Below, in pieces: positions 40,878 to 50,459 of a stretch of DNA of 64,000 bases. Source of the DNA: Acetobacteraceae bacterium (GTDB lineage Bacteria > Pseudomonadota > Alphaproteobacteria > Acetobacterales > Acetobacteraceae); contig JASHOA010000051.1 of assembly GCA_030041375.1 (NCBI GenBank), forward strand, positions 1-64,000, in the 5' to 3' direction. The position numbers and the translations under genes are program-made. Below the pieces are notes generated by a model. It was not told the DNA's origin, searched no databases, and was given only the letters and a program-made list of their open reading frames with translations. Numbering within the stretch: the stretch's first letter is position 1; each line of letters begins with the position of its first letter.

Positions 40878-41723
40878 TCAGAGGATGGCCAGCGGCTTCT
40901 TGCGCCGGGGCGGCGGATGCGCCGCCTCGATCCGGGCGATGTCTTCGGCCTCGAGGCGAAGCGAGGCGGCCGCGGCGTTGGTGCGAACGTGCTCCGCCCG
41001 GGCTGCCTTCGGGATGACGATGACGCCCGGGCGGGCGAGAAGGAAGGCGAGCGCCACCGCGGCGGGGGTCACGTCGTGGCGCGCGGCAACCGATGCAAGC
41101 GCGGGCGAGCGGAGCAGCCGCCCTGCCAGGCCGAGCGGCGTATAGGCCATCACGGGGATCCTGCGCGCGGCGCACCAGGGCAGAAGATCGTACTCGATTC
41201 CCCGCTCTTCGAGATTGTAGAGCACCTGATTGGTCGCGGCCGCAGCCCCGGAAGGCATCTTCACCAGTTTTTCCATGTCGGAGACATCGAAGTTGGAAAC
41301 GCCCCAATGGCGGATCTTGCCGGCGGTGCGGAGCGCCTCGAATCCGGCGATGGTCTCCTCGAAGGGAATGCTGCCGATCCAGTGCAAGAGATAGAGATCG
41401 ATCCGGTCGGTGCGGAGGCGCCTGAGGCTCTGCTCGCAAGCCGTCTTCGTGCCGCGCGCCGAAGCGTTGCTCGGCAGCACCTTCGAGACCAGGAACACCG
41501 TATCGCGCCGGCCGGCGATGGCTTCCGCGACCACGCGCTCGGCGCCGCCCGAACCGTACATTTCGGCGGTGTCGATCAGCGTGAGGCCAAGATCGAGGCC
41601 GAGGCGGAGTGCCGAGGCCTCGGCGGCCGCGCTGCTCGCGTTCTCTCCCATGTGCCAGGTGCCCTGGCCGAGCGCCGGCACGGCCGTGCCGTCCGGAAGA
41701 GCGACTGTCGGGAAGGCGTTCAT
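40878..41723 (-). CDS. aldo/keto reductase
   Basis: This NADPH-dependent oxidoreductase of 281 residues shows the catalytic tetrad in order: Asp and Tyr in LIDTAEMYGSGGAERVV, Lys in VFLVSKVLPSN, and His in DLYLLHWIG. GKIRHWGVSNFD and the cofactor-binding IPKAARAEHVRTNAAA follow. It resembles the YeaE/2,5-diketogluconate reductase group acting on small aldehydes or keto-sugars. Its ATG overlaps the dipeptidase stop by four bases, so it belongs to the metX-metW-dipeptidase run. Confidence 0.88.
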   Translation of the reverse strand: MNAFPTVALPDGTAVPALGQGTWHMGENASSAAAEASALRLGLDLGLTLIDTAEMYGSGGAERVVAEAIAGRRDTVFLVSKVLPSNASARGTKTACEQSLRRLRTDRIDLYLLHWIGSIPFEETIAGFEALRTAGKIRHWGVSNFDVSDMEKLVKMPSGAAAATNQVLYNLEERGIEYDLLPWCAARRIPVMAYTPLGLAGRLLRSPALASVAARHDVTPAAVALAFLLARPGVIVIPKAARAEHVRTNAAAASLRLEAEDIARIEAAHPPPRRKKPLAIL

Positions 41724-42760
41724 TGAGCGTGCCGCCCGGCCTCTGCTTCCGCCGCACGCATCACGCGCAGGAAGTTGCCACCCCAGAGCGCCCCCACTGC
41801 CTGCTCGTCATAACCCCGGCGCAGCAGTTCGGAGGTCAGATTGGCGCTTTCCGAGGCATCGTGCCAGCCATGGAAGCCGCCGCCGCCGTCGAAATCGGAC
41901 GAGATGCCGACATGGGCGATGCCGATTCGCCGCACCGCGTAATCGATGTGGTCGGCGAAATCGATCACGCTGACCTCGGTATCCTTCGCGTCGCGGCGCA
42001 GGAAGGCCGGCACTGCCGTGACCTGCACCACGCCGCCGCACTCGGCGAGTGCATCGAGCTGCTCGTCATCGAGGTTGCGGGGATGCGGGCAGAGCGCATG
42101 GACGGAAGAGTGCGTGGCTGCCACCGGTGAACGCGACGCGGCGATGGCCTGTAGCATGGTGCTCTTCGCTGCGTGCGAAACGTCGACCAGCATGCCGAGC
42201 GCATTCATGCGCGCGATCACGGCCCGTCCGAAGTCGGAAAGCCCGCCATGCCGCATCTTCGAATCGCCGAGATCGGCGCGCGGGATGGCGGCGTCACCGA
42301 GCGCGTTATGGCCGTTGTGGGTGAGGGTGAGATAGCGCGCGCCGAGGCTGAGGAGCACGTCGAGACGTGTGATGTCAGTGCCGATCGCGTATCCGTTCTC
42401 GACCGCCGGCACGATGGCGATCGCGCCTTCGCGCGCAATCGTTTCGATCTCGGCGGCCGAGCGCGCAAGCCGCGCCTGGATGCCGTCGCGGCTGCCGGCC
42501 ATCGCGGCAATGGCGGCGAGCATTGCCCGGGCCCGCTCGAAGGCGGCCTGCTCGGCTTCCTCTACGCGGGGTCCTTGCGGCACATAGGCCGCGAAGCAGC
42601 CGGCCTTCAGCCTTCCGGCTTGCATTTTCGCCAGATCGACCCGCCGTGCGCTCGGCCCGAACGCATCGCCGCGGTCCGGCCAGGGAATGTCGATATGCGT
42701 GTCGATGGTAAAGAGCCGGGCGTGCAGGGCGACTGGATCGAGCACCCGATCAGCGTTCAC
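41720..42760 (-). CDS. membrane-dipeptidase family metallopeptidase (M19)
   Basis: The 346-residue protein belongs to the renal dipeptidase family. The first metal site HID is in TIDTHIDIPWPDRGD (His22, Asp24); the bridging Glu is in IVPAVENGYAIGTD; the later metal His residues are in MLVDVSHAAKSTMLQ and AATHSSVHALCPHPRN; and the substrate-site Asp is in VGISSDFDGGGG. It should hydrolyse dipeptides. No signal peptide is evident, so it is probably cytoplasmic. The GTG start overlaps the metW stop (GTGA) and its own stop overlaps the aldo/keto reductase start. Confidence 0.88.
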   Translation of the reverse strand: MNADRVLDPVALHARLFTIDTHIDIPWPDRGDAFGPSARRVDLAKMQAGRLKAGCFAAYVPQGPRVEEAEQAAFERARAMLAAIAAMAGSRDGIQARLARSAAEIETIAREGAIAIVPAVENGYAIGTDITRLDVLLSLGARYLTLTHNGHNALGDAAIPRADLGDSKMRHGGLSDFGRAVIARMNALGMLVDVSHAAKSTMLQAIAASRSPVAATHSSVHALCPHPRNLDDEQLDALAECGGVVQVTAVPAFLRRDAKDTEVSVIDFADHIDYAVRRIGIAHVGISSDFDGGGGFHGWHDASESANLTSELLRRGYDEQAVGALWGGNFLRVMRAAEAEAGRHAQ

Positions 42761-43440
42761 GCGGGTCTGTCCTTCCTCACGTTCGGGGTCCTTTGCAGCA
42801 CGAAGACCCCCTGCTCGCCGAACAGGTTGGCCAGACGCGACGCGCGGCGCCATGGCGCGCGCATCCCGGCCTGGTCGGCGGCGAGCCAGGATTCGACGCG
42901 ATAGCCTTCGACGGCGCAGAGGGCGAAGAAATCGCGGATCGTGCAGGGATGGATATTCGGCGTCTCGTACCACGGCCGGTCCCAAGTCGGCGTCAGCGGC
43001 ATCCGGCCGCGCGAGAAGAGCTGCCAGCGCACGCGCCAATGACCGAAGTTCGGGAAACTGACCACTGCGTGGGCGCCGATGCGCAGCATCTGGCGCAGCA
43101 CCTCGCGCGGCCGTTCCACTGCCTGCAAGGTGCGCGAGAGCACCACATAGTCGAAGGCCTGGTCGGGATAGTGCGCGAGGTCGATGTCCGCGTCGCCGTG
43201 CATCACGGCCAGCCCGCGCGCCACCGCCTCGGCGACTTCCGCCATGTCGATCTCGATGCCGCGCGCGTCGCACCCGCGTTCCCGGGCCAGATGGGCGATC
43301 AATGTGCCGTCACCGCAGCCGATATCGAGCACCCGGGAATCCGGCGCGATCATTCCGGCGATCAGGCGGAGATCGAGCCTGAGATTCTTGGCGACGTAGC
43401 GGATGCCGTTCGGCGCCGTGAGGTGCGGTTCAGCGTTCAT
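42757..43440 (-). CDS. metW: methionine biosynthesis protein MetW
   Basis: The 227-residue protein has a class I SAM-dependent methyltransferase fold with SRVLDIGCGDGTLIAHLARE as motif I, GIEIDMAEVAEAVARGLAVM, YVVLSRTLQAVERPREVL and VVSFPNFGHWRVRWQL, all diagnostic of MetW. MetW accompanies MetX and is needed for its activity in several proteobacteria. Start and metX stop overlap by one base (TGATG), the usual metXW arrangement. The tail after residue 195 is variable. Confidence 0.92.
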   Translation of the reverse strand: MNAEPHLTAPNGIRYVAKNLRLDLRLIAGMIAPDSRVLDIGCGDGTLIAHLARERGCDARGIEIDMAEVAEAVARGLAVMHGDADIDLAHYPDQAFDYVVLSRTLQAVERPREVLRQMLRIGAHAVVSFPNFGHWRVRWQLFSRGRMPLTPTWDRPWYETPNIHPCTIRDFFALCAVEGYRVESWLAADQAGMRAPWRRASRLANLFGEQGVFVLQRTPNVRKDRPA

Positions 43441-44594
43441 CAGAGCCCGGCCGCCGCTGCCGAGCCGGAGAGAAATCCGGAGAGCGTGCGGTGGAATGCC
43501 GGCTCGTCGAGCAGGAAGGCATCGTGCCCCTTGTCGCTTTCCACTTCCACGAAGCTGACGTTCGCGGCGGCCCGGTTGAGCGCCCGGGCGATGGCCCGGG
43601 ACTGGGCGGTCGGGAACAGCCAGTCGGAGCTGAACGAGATCACGCAGAATCGCGTCCGCGAACCCGCGAAGGCATGCGCGAGATCGCCGCCGTGCTCGGC
43701 GGCAAGATCGAAGAAATCCATCGCGCGGGTGATGCTGAGATAGGAATTGGCATCGAACCGGCTGACGAAGGTCGAGCCCTGGTGGCGGAGGTAGCTCTCC
43801 ACCTCGAAGAGATCGTCGAAGAGGGTGAGCGAGGGCCCGGAGCGGAGGCGGCGCCCGAACTTGCGCGTCAAAGCCTGCTCGGAGAGATAGGTGATGTGCG
43901 CGGCCATTCGCGCCACCGCGAGGCCGCGGGCCGGTACCTTGCCGTGCTCCCAGTAGCGGCCGCCCTCCCAGTCAGGATCGGCGAAGATTGCCTGCCGCCC
44001 GACCTCGTGAAAGGCGATGTTCTGCGCGGTATGATAGGCGGCAGCCGCGATCGGCACGGCGGAGAAAACGCAATCGGGGTAAAGGGCGGCCCATTCCAGG
44101 ACCTGCATGCCGCCCATCGAGCCCCCGAGCACGGAGAAGAGACGCGCGATCCCGAGACGCTCGATCAGCCGCTTCTGCGCCCGCACCATGTCGCGGATCG
44201 TCACCGGCGGGAAGTCTGTCCCCCAGGGAAGCGTGCGCCCGGATTCGGGCCGTTGATCATCGCGGATGCTGAGCGGCCCGGTGGAACCCATGCAGCCACC
44301 CAGCACGTTCGCCGCGATCACGAAAAAGCGCTCCGTATCGACCGGCTTGCCGGGCCCGACCACGGCATCCCACCAGCCTGGCTTGCCGGTCAAAGGGTGG
44401 GTTTCGGCCACGTACTGATCGCCGGTCAGGGCATGGCAGACCAGCACCGCGTTCGTTCGGTCGCGATTCAACCGGCCATAGGTGCGGTAGGCGACCGTCA
44501 ATTCACGAAGCTCTACCCCGCAGTCGAGCGAGAGCCCGTCTTCGAAGCGCACGCACTGGTGCGCCAGCAGCGGGCGGGGATCGGCGATGATCAT
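43440..44594 (-). CDS. metX: homoserine O-acetyltransferase
   Basis: This alpha/beta-hydrolase-fold acyltransferase activates homoserine for methionine synthesis. The 384-residue protein has [12 protein letters not shown], the nucleophile elbow [14 protein letters not shown] with Ser159, the catalytic Asp in [12 protein letters not shown] and the catalytic His in [18 protein letters not shown]. MetX-type proteins can use acetyl- or succinyl-CoA, and the donor is not certain here. It begins the minus-strand run metX-metW-dipeptidase-AKR. No SAM riboswitch was recognised upstream, only a GC-rich hairpin. Confidence 0.93.
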   Translation of the reverse strand: MIIADPRPLLAHQCVRFEDGLSLDCGVELRELTVAYRTYGRLNRDRTNAVLVCHALTGDQYVAETHPLTGKPGWWDAVVGPGKPVDTERFFVIAANVLGGCMGSTGPLSIRDDQRPESGRTLPWGTDFPPVTIRDMVRAQKRLIERLGIARLFSVLGGSMGGMQVLEWAALYPDCVFSAVPIAAAAYHTAQNIAFHEVGRQAIFADPDWEGGRYWEHGKVPARGLAVARMAAHITYLSEQALTRKFGRRLRSGPSLTLFDDLFEVESYLRHQGSTFVSRFDANSYLSITRAMDFFDLAAEHGGDLAHAFAGSRTRFCVISFSSDWLFPTAQSRAIARALNRAAANVSFVEVESDKGHDAFLLDEPAFHRTLSGFLSGSAAAAGL

Positions 44595-44646
44595 GCGCCC
44601 TCTCTAGGCTTGACCGAGGCGGGCCGGCAAGGCCGCGAGCCACACG

Positions 44647-44670
44647 CGGCGGGCAGTAGGCAGCCCGCCG
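44647..44670. promoter_or_regulatory. GC-rich hairpin in the metX / chorismate mutase gap
   Basis: CGGCGGGC (44647-44654) pairs with GCCCGCCG (44663-44670) around an 8-base loop, 53 bases upstream of metX. The stem is perfect. It could be a leader hairpin for metX or a transcriptional barrier between the divergent genes. Confidence 0.35.
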
Positions 44671-44708
44671 GTGTTCGGCTATCCATTCCCTTGCCCCAAG
44701 GAATGCCC

Positions 44709-45593
44709 ATGCCCGCCTCCGTTCCCGCCGCCGACGATCAGCCGACTGAACCTAGCGAATGGGGCCTCGAGGCCCTTCGGGGCGAGCTCGACCGCCTCGA
44801 CGAAGGCCTGCACAAGCTCCTGATCGAGCGCTCGGAGGTGGTGGCGCGGCTGGCGCGGCAGCGCCTGAAGATGGGCACGGCGCTTCGGCCCGGACGCGAA
44901 GCCGAGATCATCCGCCGCCGCCTGGCGCAACATCACGGGCCGCTTCCCAGCGCGACGATCGTGCGGATCTGGCGCGAGCTCCTGGCCGGAACCACCGTGA
45001 TGCAAGGGGCGTTTTTGGTGGCCGTCTGTGAGGCCGACGGGGTGGGGGGCTATGCGGCGCTGGCGCGCGAGCACTTCGGGGCGCTCACTCCTCTCAGGGT
45101 CCATCGCTCTCCGGCGCGCGCGATTGCCGAGCTGGCGACGGGCGCCGCGGTGGCCGTCCTGCCCTTTCCGGCCGAGGGGGATCAGGTGGGTGGATGGTGG
45201 CAAACCGTCGGCGGACGTGAATCGCCGCGCGCGCATATCATCGCGCGCCTGCCTTTCTGGGCGCCGCGCCCGGAAGGCAGCCCGCCGCTTTCGGCGCTCG
45301 TGCTTTCCGCCTCTCCCCCTGATCCGTCTTCGAACGACCAGAGCCTGCTCGGCCTTGCCTTTCCGCCCGAGTTGAGCAGGGCCCGGCTGATCGCCGCGCT
45401 GCAAGCCGCCGGGTTCGTTCCGGGAATGGTGTTGATCGAACGCGATCGTGCGGCCGGGCTTGCGCGAGCGCTGGCCGAGGTCGCCGGCTTCGTTTCGGAA
45501 GAGGACCCGAGGCTTTCCGGCCTCGATCTGCTCGCAGAGCCGCCGCTGCTGCTCGGTGCCTATGCGGTCCCGGAGGGTCCCACGTTGCGATGA
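44709..45593 (+). CDS. chorismate mutase with extended C-terminal domain
   Basis: Residues about 18-98 form an AroQ-type chorismate mutase: [52 protein letters not shown] and IWRELLAGT. This converts chorismate to prephenate. The remaining 195 residues resemble a degenerate prephenate-dehydratase-like domain ([31 protein letters not shown]), but I do not see the dehydratase TRF motif, so that activity is unlikely. AAGGA lies seven bases before ATG 44709. Its stop overlaps the hisC start by four bases, so it starts an aromatic amino-acid operon. Confidence 0.82.
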   Translation: MPASVPAADDQPTEPSEWGLEALRGELDRLDEGLHKLLIERSEVVARLARQRLKMGTALRPGREAEIIRRRLAQHHGPLPSATIVRIWRELLAGTTVMQGAFLVAVCEADGVGGYAALAREHFGALTPLRVHRSPARAIAELATGAAVAVLPFPAEGDQVGGWWQTVGGRESPRAHIIARLPFWAPRPEGSPPLSALVLSASPPDPSSNDQSLLGLAFPPELSRARLIAALQAAGFVPGMVLIERDRAAGLARALAEVAGFVSEEDPRLSGLDLLAEPPLLLGAYAVPEGPTLR

Positions 45594-46693
45594 GCAACGC
45601 ACCGCGGCCGCGCCGGGAAATCCTGGCGATTTCGCCTTATGTCGGTGGCGAATCGCAGCTTGCCGGCATCAACCGGACGATCAAGCTGTCCTCGAATGAA
45701 GGACCCTTCGGGGCACCGCCCGGGGCGCGTGCCGCCTATGCGGCGCTGGTTCCGACGATGCATCTCTATCCGGACGGCCATGCTTCCGAACTCCGCCGGG
45801 CGATCGGGCGACGGTTCGGCCTGGAGCCGGAGCGGATCGTCTGCGGCGCTGGCTCGGACAATCTCATCTATCTCCTCACCCTCGCCTATAGCGGCCCGGG
45901 CACGGAAATCATCATGAGCGCGCACGGCTTCTCCATCTACGGGATTGCCGCCCAGTACGCCGGGGCGCGGACCCTGAAGGCGGCGGAGCGCAATTTGACT
46001 GCCGATGTCGATGCGATGCTGGCCCTGGTTTCGCCGGCGACACGGATCGTCTTTCTCGCCAATCCGAACAACCCGACCGGGAGCATGCTGACGGCCGAGG
46101 AAGTGGCCCGGTTGCGCGCCGGGCTACCGGAGGAAGTGCTGCTGGTGGTGGACGCGGCGTATGCCGAGTATGTCGAGCGCTCCGACTACGAGCCCGGCAT
46201 GGCGCTGGTCAGGAGCACGAACAACACCGTGATGACGCGGACCTTCAGCAAGATGTTCGGAATGGGCGGCATGCGGCTTGGTTGGGCCTATGCGCCGCCG
46301 GCGGTTGTCGATGTGCTGAATCGAATCCGCGAACCGTTCAACGTCAATGCCGCGGCCCAGGCCGCCGGCATTGCCGCCCTTGCCGAACCTGATTGGGTGG
46401 AACAGGGCCGCGCCCATAATCGGGAATGGCGTACCCGCCTCGCCTCTCTGCTCAGCGCAGCGGGAATCAAGGTCTGGCCGAGCGAAGGCAATTTCCTGCT
46501 CGCGGATTTCTCGATCGAGGCGCGTGCCCGGGGCGCCGATGCTGCCTTGCGAGCGCGGGGCATCATCGTCCGCGGCACGAGAGGCTACGGCCTGCCTCAG
46601 TGCCTGCGAATCACGATCGGCACCGCCGAGGAATGCCAGGCGGTAGCCGACGCGCTCGCCGCCTTCATGGCGCACGAAGCGGCCAATGCCTGA
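45590..46693 (+). CDS. hisC: histidinol-phosphate / aromatic aminotransferase
   Basis: This is a PLP enzyme of 367 residues of fold type I. The key segments are [46 protein letters not shown] (158-166), [11 protein letters not shown] and the Schiff-base Lys221 in [17 protein letters not shown]. In alphaproteobacteria this copy usually sits between chorismate mutase and prephenate dehydrogenase and can serve as the transaminase for Phe and Tyr as well as histidine. ATGA overlap upstream and an 8-base overlap downstream show tight coupling. Confidence 0.9.
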   Translation: MSNAPRPRREILAISPYVGGESQLAGINRTIKLSSNEGPFGAPPGARAAYAALVPTMHLYPDGHASELRRAIGRRFGLEPERIVCGAGSDNLIYLLTLAYSGPGTEIIMSAHGFSIYGIAAQYAGARTLKAAERNLTADVDAMLALVSPATRIVFLANPNNPTGSMLTAEEVARLRAGLPEEVLLVVDAAYAEYVERSDYEPGMALVRSTNNTVMTRTFSKMFGMGGMRLGWAYAPPAVVDVLNRIREPFNVNAAAQAAGIAALAEPDWVEQGRAHNREWRTRLASLLSAAGIKVWPSEGNFLLADFSIEARARGADAALRARGIIVRGTRGYGLPQCLRITIGTAEECQAVADALAAFMAHEAANA

Positions 46694-47573
46694 GATAGTC
46701 TTTCGTCGCTTGGCCCTGATCGGCATCGGGCTCATTGGCAGCTCGCTTGCACGCGTTGCGCGCGCACGGGGGGATATCGCCGAGGAACTCGTGGTCCACG
46801 ACAGCACACCGGCGGCACTCGCGCGCGCCGCGGCGCTCGGGCTTGGCGATCGCTACGAAGCGGATGTCTCCACCGCTGTGAGCGGCGCGGACGGGGTCAT
46901 CCTCTGTGCGCCCGTCGGCGCCTTCGCCAGCATCGCCGAGGCGATCGCACCCCATCTCGCACCCGGCGCCATCCTTTCCGATGTCGGTTCGACCAAGCAG
47001 TCGGTACTGCGCGATGTCGGGGCGCTGGTGCCCGCAGGCGTGCATTTCGTGCCGGCTCATCCGGTCGCAGGCACGGAGTATTCCGGCCCCGACGCGGGTT
47101 TTGCCGAGCTGTTCGAGGGACGCTGGTGCCTGCTCACGCCCCCTGCAGGCACCGATCGCGCGGCGGTCGCGCGAATGACCGAACTCTGGCGGCGCACCGG
47201 GGCGATGGTGGAGGAGATGGACGCCGCGCATCACGATCGTGTGCTCGCAATCGTGAGCCATCTGCCGCACCTCATCGCATTCACGATCTGCGGGACCGCC
47301 GATGATCTTGCCGACGAGACGCGCCAGGAGGTTTTGCAGTTCGCGGCCTCCGGCTTTCGCGATTTCACGCGTATCGCGGCTTCCGATCCCACCATGTGGC
47401 GCGACGTTTTTCTCAACAACCGCGAGGCGCTCCTGGAAATGCTTGCCCGCTTCCTCGAGGATGCCCAGGCCATGGCGCGCGCCGTTCGCTGGGGAGATGG
47501 AAGTTATATCGAGGACAAGGTGAATCGGGGCCGGAAAATCCGCCGCAGCCTGATCGAGCTGAAGCAGGCCTGA
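46686..47573 (+). CDS. tyrA: prephenate/arogenate dehydrogenase
   Basis: The 295-residue enzyme oxidatively decarboxylates prephenate or arogenate on the way to tyrosine. The N-terminal Rossmann motif is [20 protein letters not shown], followed by [28 protein letters not shown] and [20 protein letters not shown]. The C-terminal helical dimer domain begins [18 protein letters not shown] and includes [19 protein letters not shown]. It overlaps hisC and precedes murJ by about 50 bases. Substrate choice (prephenate or arogenate) is not decided by the sequence. Confidence 0.92.
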   Translation: MPEIVFRRLALIGIGLIGSSLARVARARGDIAEELVVHDSTPAALARAAALGLGDRYEADVSTAVSGADGVILCAPVGAFASIAEAIAPHLAPGAILSDVGSTKQSVLRDVGALVPAGVHFVPAHPVAGTEYSGPDAGFAELFEGRWCLLTPPAGTDRAAVARMTELWRRTGAMVEEMDAAHHDRVLAIVSHLPHLIAFTICGTADDLADETRQEVLQFAASGFRDFTRIAASDPTMWRDVFLNNREALLEMLARFLEDAQAMARAVRWGDGSYIEDKVNRGRKIRRSLIELKQA

Positions 47574-47624
47574 CGTCTCGCCTTCGCGCTTGCTTTCCCG
47601 CCAGCGCCACCCCCTGATGGCAGC

Positions 47625-49160
47625 ATGCTGAAAAGTGCCCTGACGATCGGCCTCTGGACGCTAGCGAGCCGCATGTTCGGCTTCCTGCGCGACATCCTGA
47701 TCGCCGATCGGCTCGGCGCAGGAATGGTGGCGGATGCGTTCTTCGTCGCGTTGAGGTTGCCTGACCTGTTCCGCCTCTTGTTCGGGGAAGGCGCGTTCAA
47801 CGCCGCATTCGTGCCGGCCTTCACGGCAACCGTGGCAACGGAGGGAACGCGCGCCGCGCGTCGCTTTGCGGAAGAAGTGATCAGCATGATGGTGGTCTGG
47901 CTCAGCCTGTTCACGCTGGCCGGGGTGCTCTTCATGCCGGCGGTGCTGCTGGTGCTTGCACCGGGCTTTCTCGCCATTCCCGGGAAGTTTGCGCTCGCGG
48001 TCGAGCTCACCCGCATCACCTTCCCTTATCTGATGCTGATCTGCCTCGCGGCCGCGTTTGCGGGCATACTGAACGGACTGAGCCGCTTTTCGGCGGCTGC
48101 CGCGGCACCGATCCTGTTCAATCTTTGCCTGATCGCAGCCCTCCTCTTCCTCACGCCCTATGTGCCGACGGCAGGCCACGCGCTGGCCTACGGCGTGACG
48201 ATCTCCGGCATCATGCAGCTCGTGTGGCTGGCGATCGCGATTCGCCGCGCGGGCATGCCGCTCCGTCTGTCGTGGCCGCGCCTGACACCGGGTGTGCGGC
48301 TCCTGATGCGGCGGATCGGGCCGGGGGTGATCGGAGTCGGCGTGACCCAGATCAACCTCGCAGTCGATACGATCGTGGCCAGCCTGCTCAAGCCGGGCTC
48401 GGTTTCCGTGCTCTACTATGCCGCTCGCGTGGATCAGGTTCCGCTGGGCGTGATCGGCGTGGCGGCGGGAACCGCGCTCCTGCCCGCTCTTTCGCGGCAG
48501 GTTCGCACCGGCGCGCGGCTCAGCGGACATCGCACGCTCAACCGCGCGATCGAATTCGGCTTCGCTTTGACCGCGCCTGCGGCGGTGGGCCTCGCAGTCG
48601 CGGCGGTGCCCATCATCCGGGTGCTGCTGGAGCGCGGCGCCTTCGGCGGCGCGGACGTCACGGCGACCGCTGCAGCGCTGACCGCCTATGCGGTCGGAGT
48701 GCCGGGAACAGTGCTGACGAAAGTCCTTGCTCCTGGTTTCTTCGCGCGTGGCGATACAACGACACCGGTTGCCGTCGGCGCGGCTTCGCTTGTCGTCAAC
48801 GTCGCTTGCATCCTGGTTTTCGTCGCGCCGCTTGGCGCGACGGGCATTGCACTGGCGGCCAGTATCTCCGCCATCTTCAATTCCTCCACTCTCGGCATCC
48901 TCTTGATGCGGCGGCGGCTCCTCTACCCGGACCGAACCCTCCGGAGGCGGGTTCCGCGCATGTTCGCCGCGGCGGCTGGCATGGGTATCGTCGTCTGGCA
49001 AGCCATGGAGCATCTGCCCGAAGCGCATGGTGCACTCGGTTGGCTCCGGCTCGGAGTGATCATGATCGCGGGCGTCGTCGCCTACGGCGTCCTGGGCCAG
49101 GCGCTCGCGGCGTTCGATCTCAGGGAAGTCGGGGGCCGCCTCTCAAAGAGCCGGGGTTGA
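47625..49160 (+). CDS. murJ: lipid II flippase MurJ
   Basis: The 511-residue inner-membrane protein translocates lipid II for peptidoglycan synthesis. It has about 14 hydrophobic segments and the MurJ/MviN signatures [20 protein letters not shown] at the N-terminus, [50 protein letters not shown] and [16 protein letters not shown]. The conserved Arg residues of the central cavity (Arg18 and Arg24 here) are present. It lies between tyrA and trpS on the same strand. Confidence 0.95.
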   Translation: MLKSALTIGLWTLASRMFGFLRDILIADRLGAGMVADAFFVALRLPDLFRLLFGEGAFNAAFVPAFTATVATEGTRAARRFAEEVISMMVVWLSLFTLAGVLFMPAVLLVLAPGFLAIPGKFALAVELTRITFPYLMLICLAAAFAGILNGLSRFSAAAAAPILFNLCLIAALLFLTPYVPTAGHALAYGVTISGIMQLVWLAIAIRRAGMPLRLSWPRLTPGVRLLMRRIGPGVIGVGVTQINLAVDTIVASLLKPGSVSVLYYAARVDQVPLGVIGVAAGTALLPALSRQVRTGARLSGHRTLNRAIEFGFALTAPAAVGLAVAAVPIIRVLLERGAFGGADVTATAAALTAYAVGVPGTVLTKVLAPGFFARGDTTTPVAVGAASLVVNVACILVFVAPLGATGIALAASISAIFNSSTLGILLMRRRLLYPDRTLRRRVPRMFAAAAGMGIVVWQAMEHLPEAHGALGWLRLGVIMIAGVVAYGVLGQALAAFDLREVGGRLSKSRG

Positions 49161-49216
49161 CCGGATGGGCGCTTCGCCACAAAGAGCGCGCGTTCGTTCA
49201 GACGGATCAGCAAGCA

Positions 49217-50215
49217 ATGCAGCGAATCTTCTCGGGCATCCAGCCGTCCGGCATTCCCACGCTCGGCAATTATCTCGGTGCGATCCGCAACTGGGTTCCC
49301 TTGCAGGCGGATCACGACTGCATCTATTGCGTGGTCGATCTGCACGCCATCACGCAATGGCAGGAACCGAGCCTGCTCGCCCGGCAGACGCGCGAACTGG
49401 CGGCATCGCTGATGGCCTGTGGGATCGACCCCGTACGGCAGATCCTGTTTCTCCAGTCGTTGGTGCCTGAGCACGCCGAGCTGGCGTGGATATTCAACTG
49501 TGTCGCCCGGCTCGGCTGGCTCAACCGGATGACGCAGTTCAAGGACAAGGCTGGCAAGGACAGGGAGAATGCTTCGGCCGGCCTCTACGTCTATCCGAAC
49601 CTGATGGCAGCAGACATCCTTGCCTACCACGCGACCCGCGTGCCGGTGGGCGATGATCAGCGCCAGCATCTCGAGCTTGCCAACGACATCGCGCAGAAAT
49701 TCAACCACGATTTCGGGGCGGATTTCTTTCCCGCGATCGAACCGCTGATCCTGGGACCGGCGGCGCGCGTGATGAGCCTCAGGGACGGAACGAAGAAGAT
49801 GTCGAAGTCCGACACTTCAGATCAGAGCCGGATCAACCTGAACGATTCCGCTGATGCGATTGCGCAGAAGATCCGGCGTGCGCGCACGGATCCGGAACCG
49901 CTGCCGGGCGAGCCGGCCGGCCTCGAAGGACGGCCGGAAGCACGCAATCTGGTCGGGATCTATGCCGCACTTGCCGACACCGACGAGGCGGGCGTGCTGG
50001 GCCGGCACGGCGGCAAGGGCTTTGCCGCGTTCAAGGAGGATCTGGCCGGGCTCTTGATTGCGACCATCGGGCCGATCGCGGCGGAGACTGCTCGGCTGCT
50101 TGCCGACCCCGCGCACGTGGACGGCGTGCTGCGCGGAGGGGCGGAGCGCGCGAAGCGGATTGCCGGGCCGATCGTTGCCGAGGCGAAGCGGCTGGTCGGG
50201 TTTCTCGCAGCCTGA
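49217..50215 (+). CDS. trpS: tryptophanyl-tRNA synthetase
   Basis: This class I aminoacyl-tRNA synthetase charges tRNA-Trp. The HIGH-type motif is TLGN (15-18) in [40 protein letters not shown] is the Trp/ATP site, and KMSKS lies at 194-198. The 332-residue length is standard. ATG at 49217 is chosen to match the family start; the frame runs open far upstream, antisense-free but in a different phase from murJ, and is not coding there. The gene follows murJ after about 55 bases. Confidence 0.96.
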   Translation: MQRIFSGIQPSGIPTLGNYLGAIRNWVPLQADHDCIYCVVDLHAITQWQEPSLLARQTRELAASLMACGIDPVRQILFLQSLVPEHAELAWIFNCVARLGWLNRMTQFKDKAGKDRENASAGLYVYPNLMAADILAYHATRVPVGDDQRQHLELANDIAQKFNHDFGADFFPAIEPLILGPAARVMSLRDGTKKMSKSDTSDQSRINLNDSADAIAQKIRRARTDPEPLPGEPAGLEGRPEARNLVGIYAALADTDEAGVLGRHGGKGFAAFKEDLAGLLIATIGPIAAETARLLADPAHVDGVLRGGAERAKRIAGPIVAEAKRLVGFLAA

Positions 50216-50411
50216 GCGTGCAATCCGCGCCCGAAGGGGAGGTCGGCATCCCGCATACCGCGAGGCGCACCGCGCTCACCCGGGGCGAGTGTTTTTCCCT
50301 GGTCATCGCAAGATGCGGCGCACCTGGGGAATCGCGGGCGCGCGGTGTTGCAACGGCCGCGTGGCGATCACGTGCGCCCGGCCATTCGGAGGAGGAGTAC
50401 GCCAGCGCCCC

Positions 50412-50441
50412 GAGTCGTTCGGACCGAACGTACCTCGACTC
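50412..50441. terminator. hairpin between trpS and the nuclease gene
   Basis: CGTTCGG and CCGAACG form a 7-bp stem with a single-base loop, and GAGTCG pairs with CGACTC outside it in an alternative fold. It lies in the 245-bp gap between the convergent trpS and nuclease genes and may terminate one or both. The rest of the gap holds no gene. Confidence 0.35.
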
Positions 50442-50459
50442 AGGCGACGGCGGACGGCG

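Noticed and set aside
44595-44708. SAM-II riboswitch upstream of metX
   Set aside because: The conserved pseudoknot sequence blocks are not visible; only a simple hairpin is present.
47661-49028. 455-codon open frame antisense to murJ
   Set aside because: It is very rich in Arg, His and Gln, with no hydrophobic core or motif, and lies fully within a well-supported gene.
48125-49216. Upstream in-frame extension of trpS across murJ
   Set aside because: The extension is a phase-shifted shadow of murJ; the synthetase family starts at the ATG at 49217.
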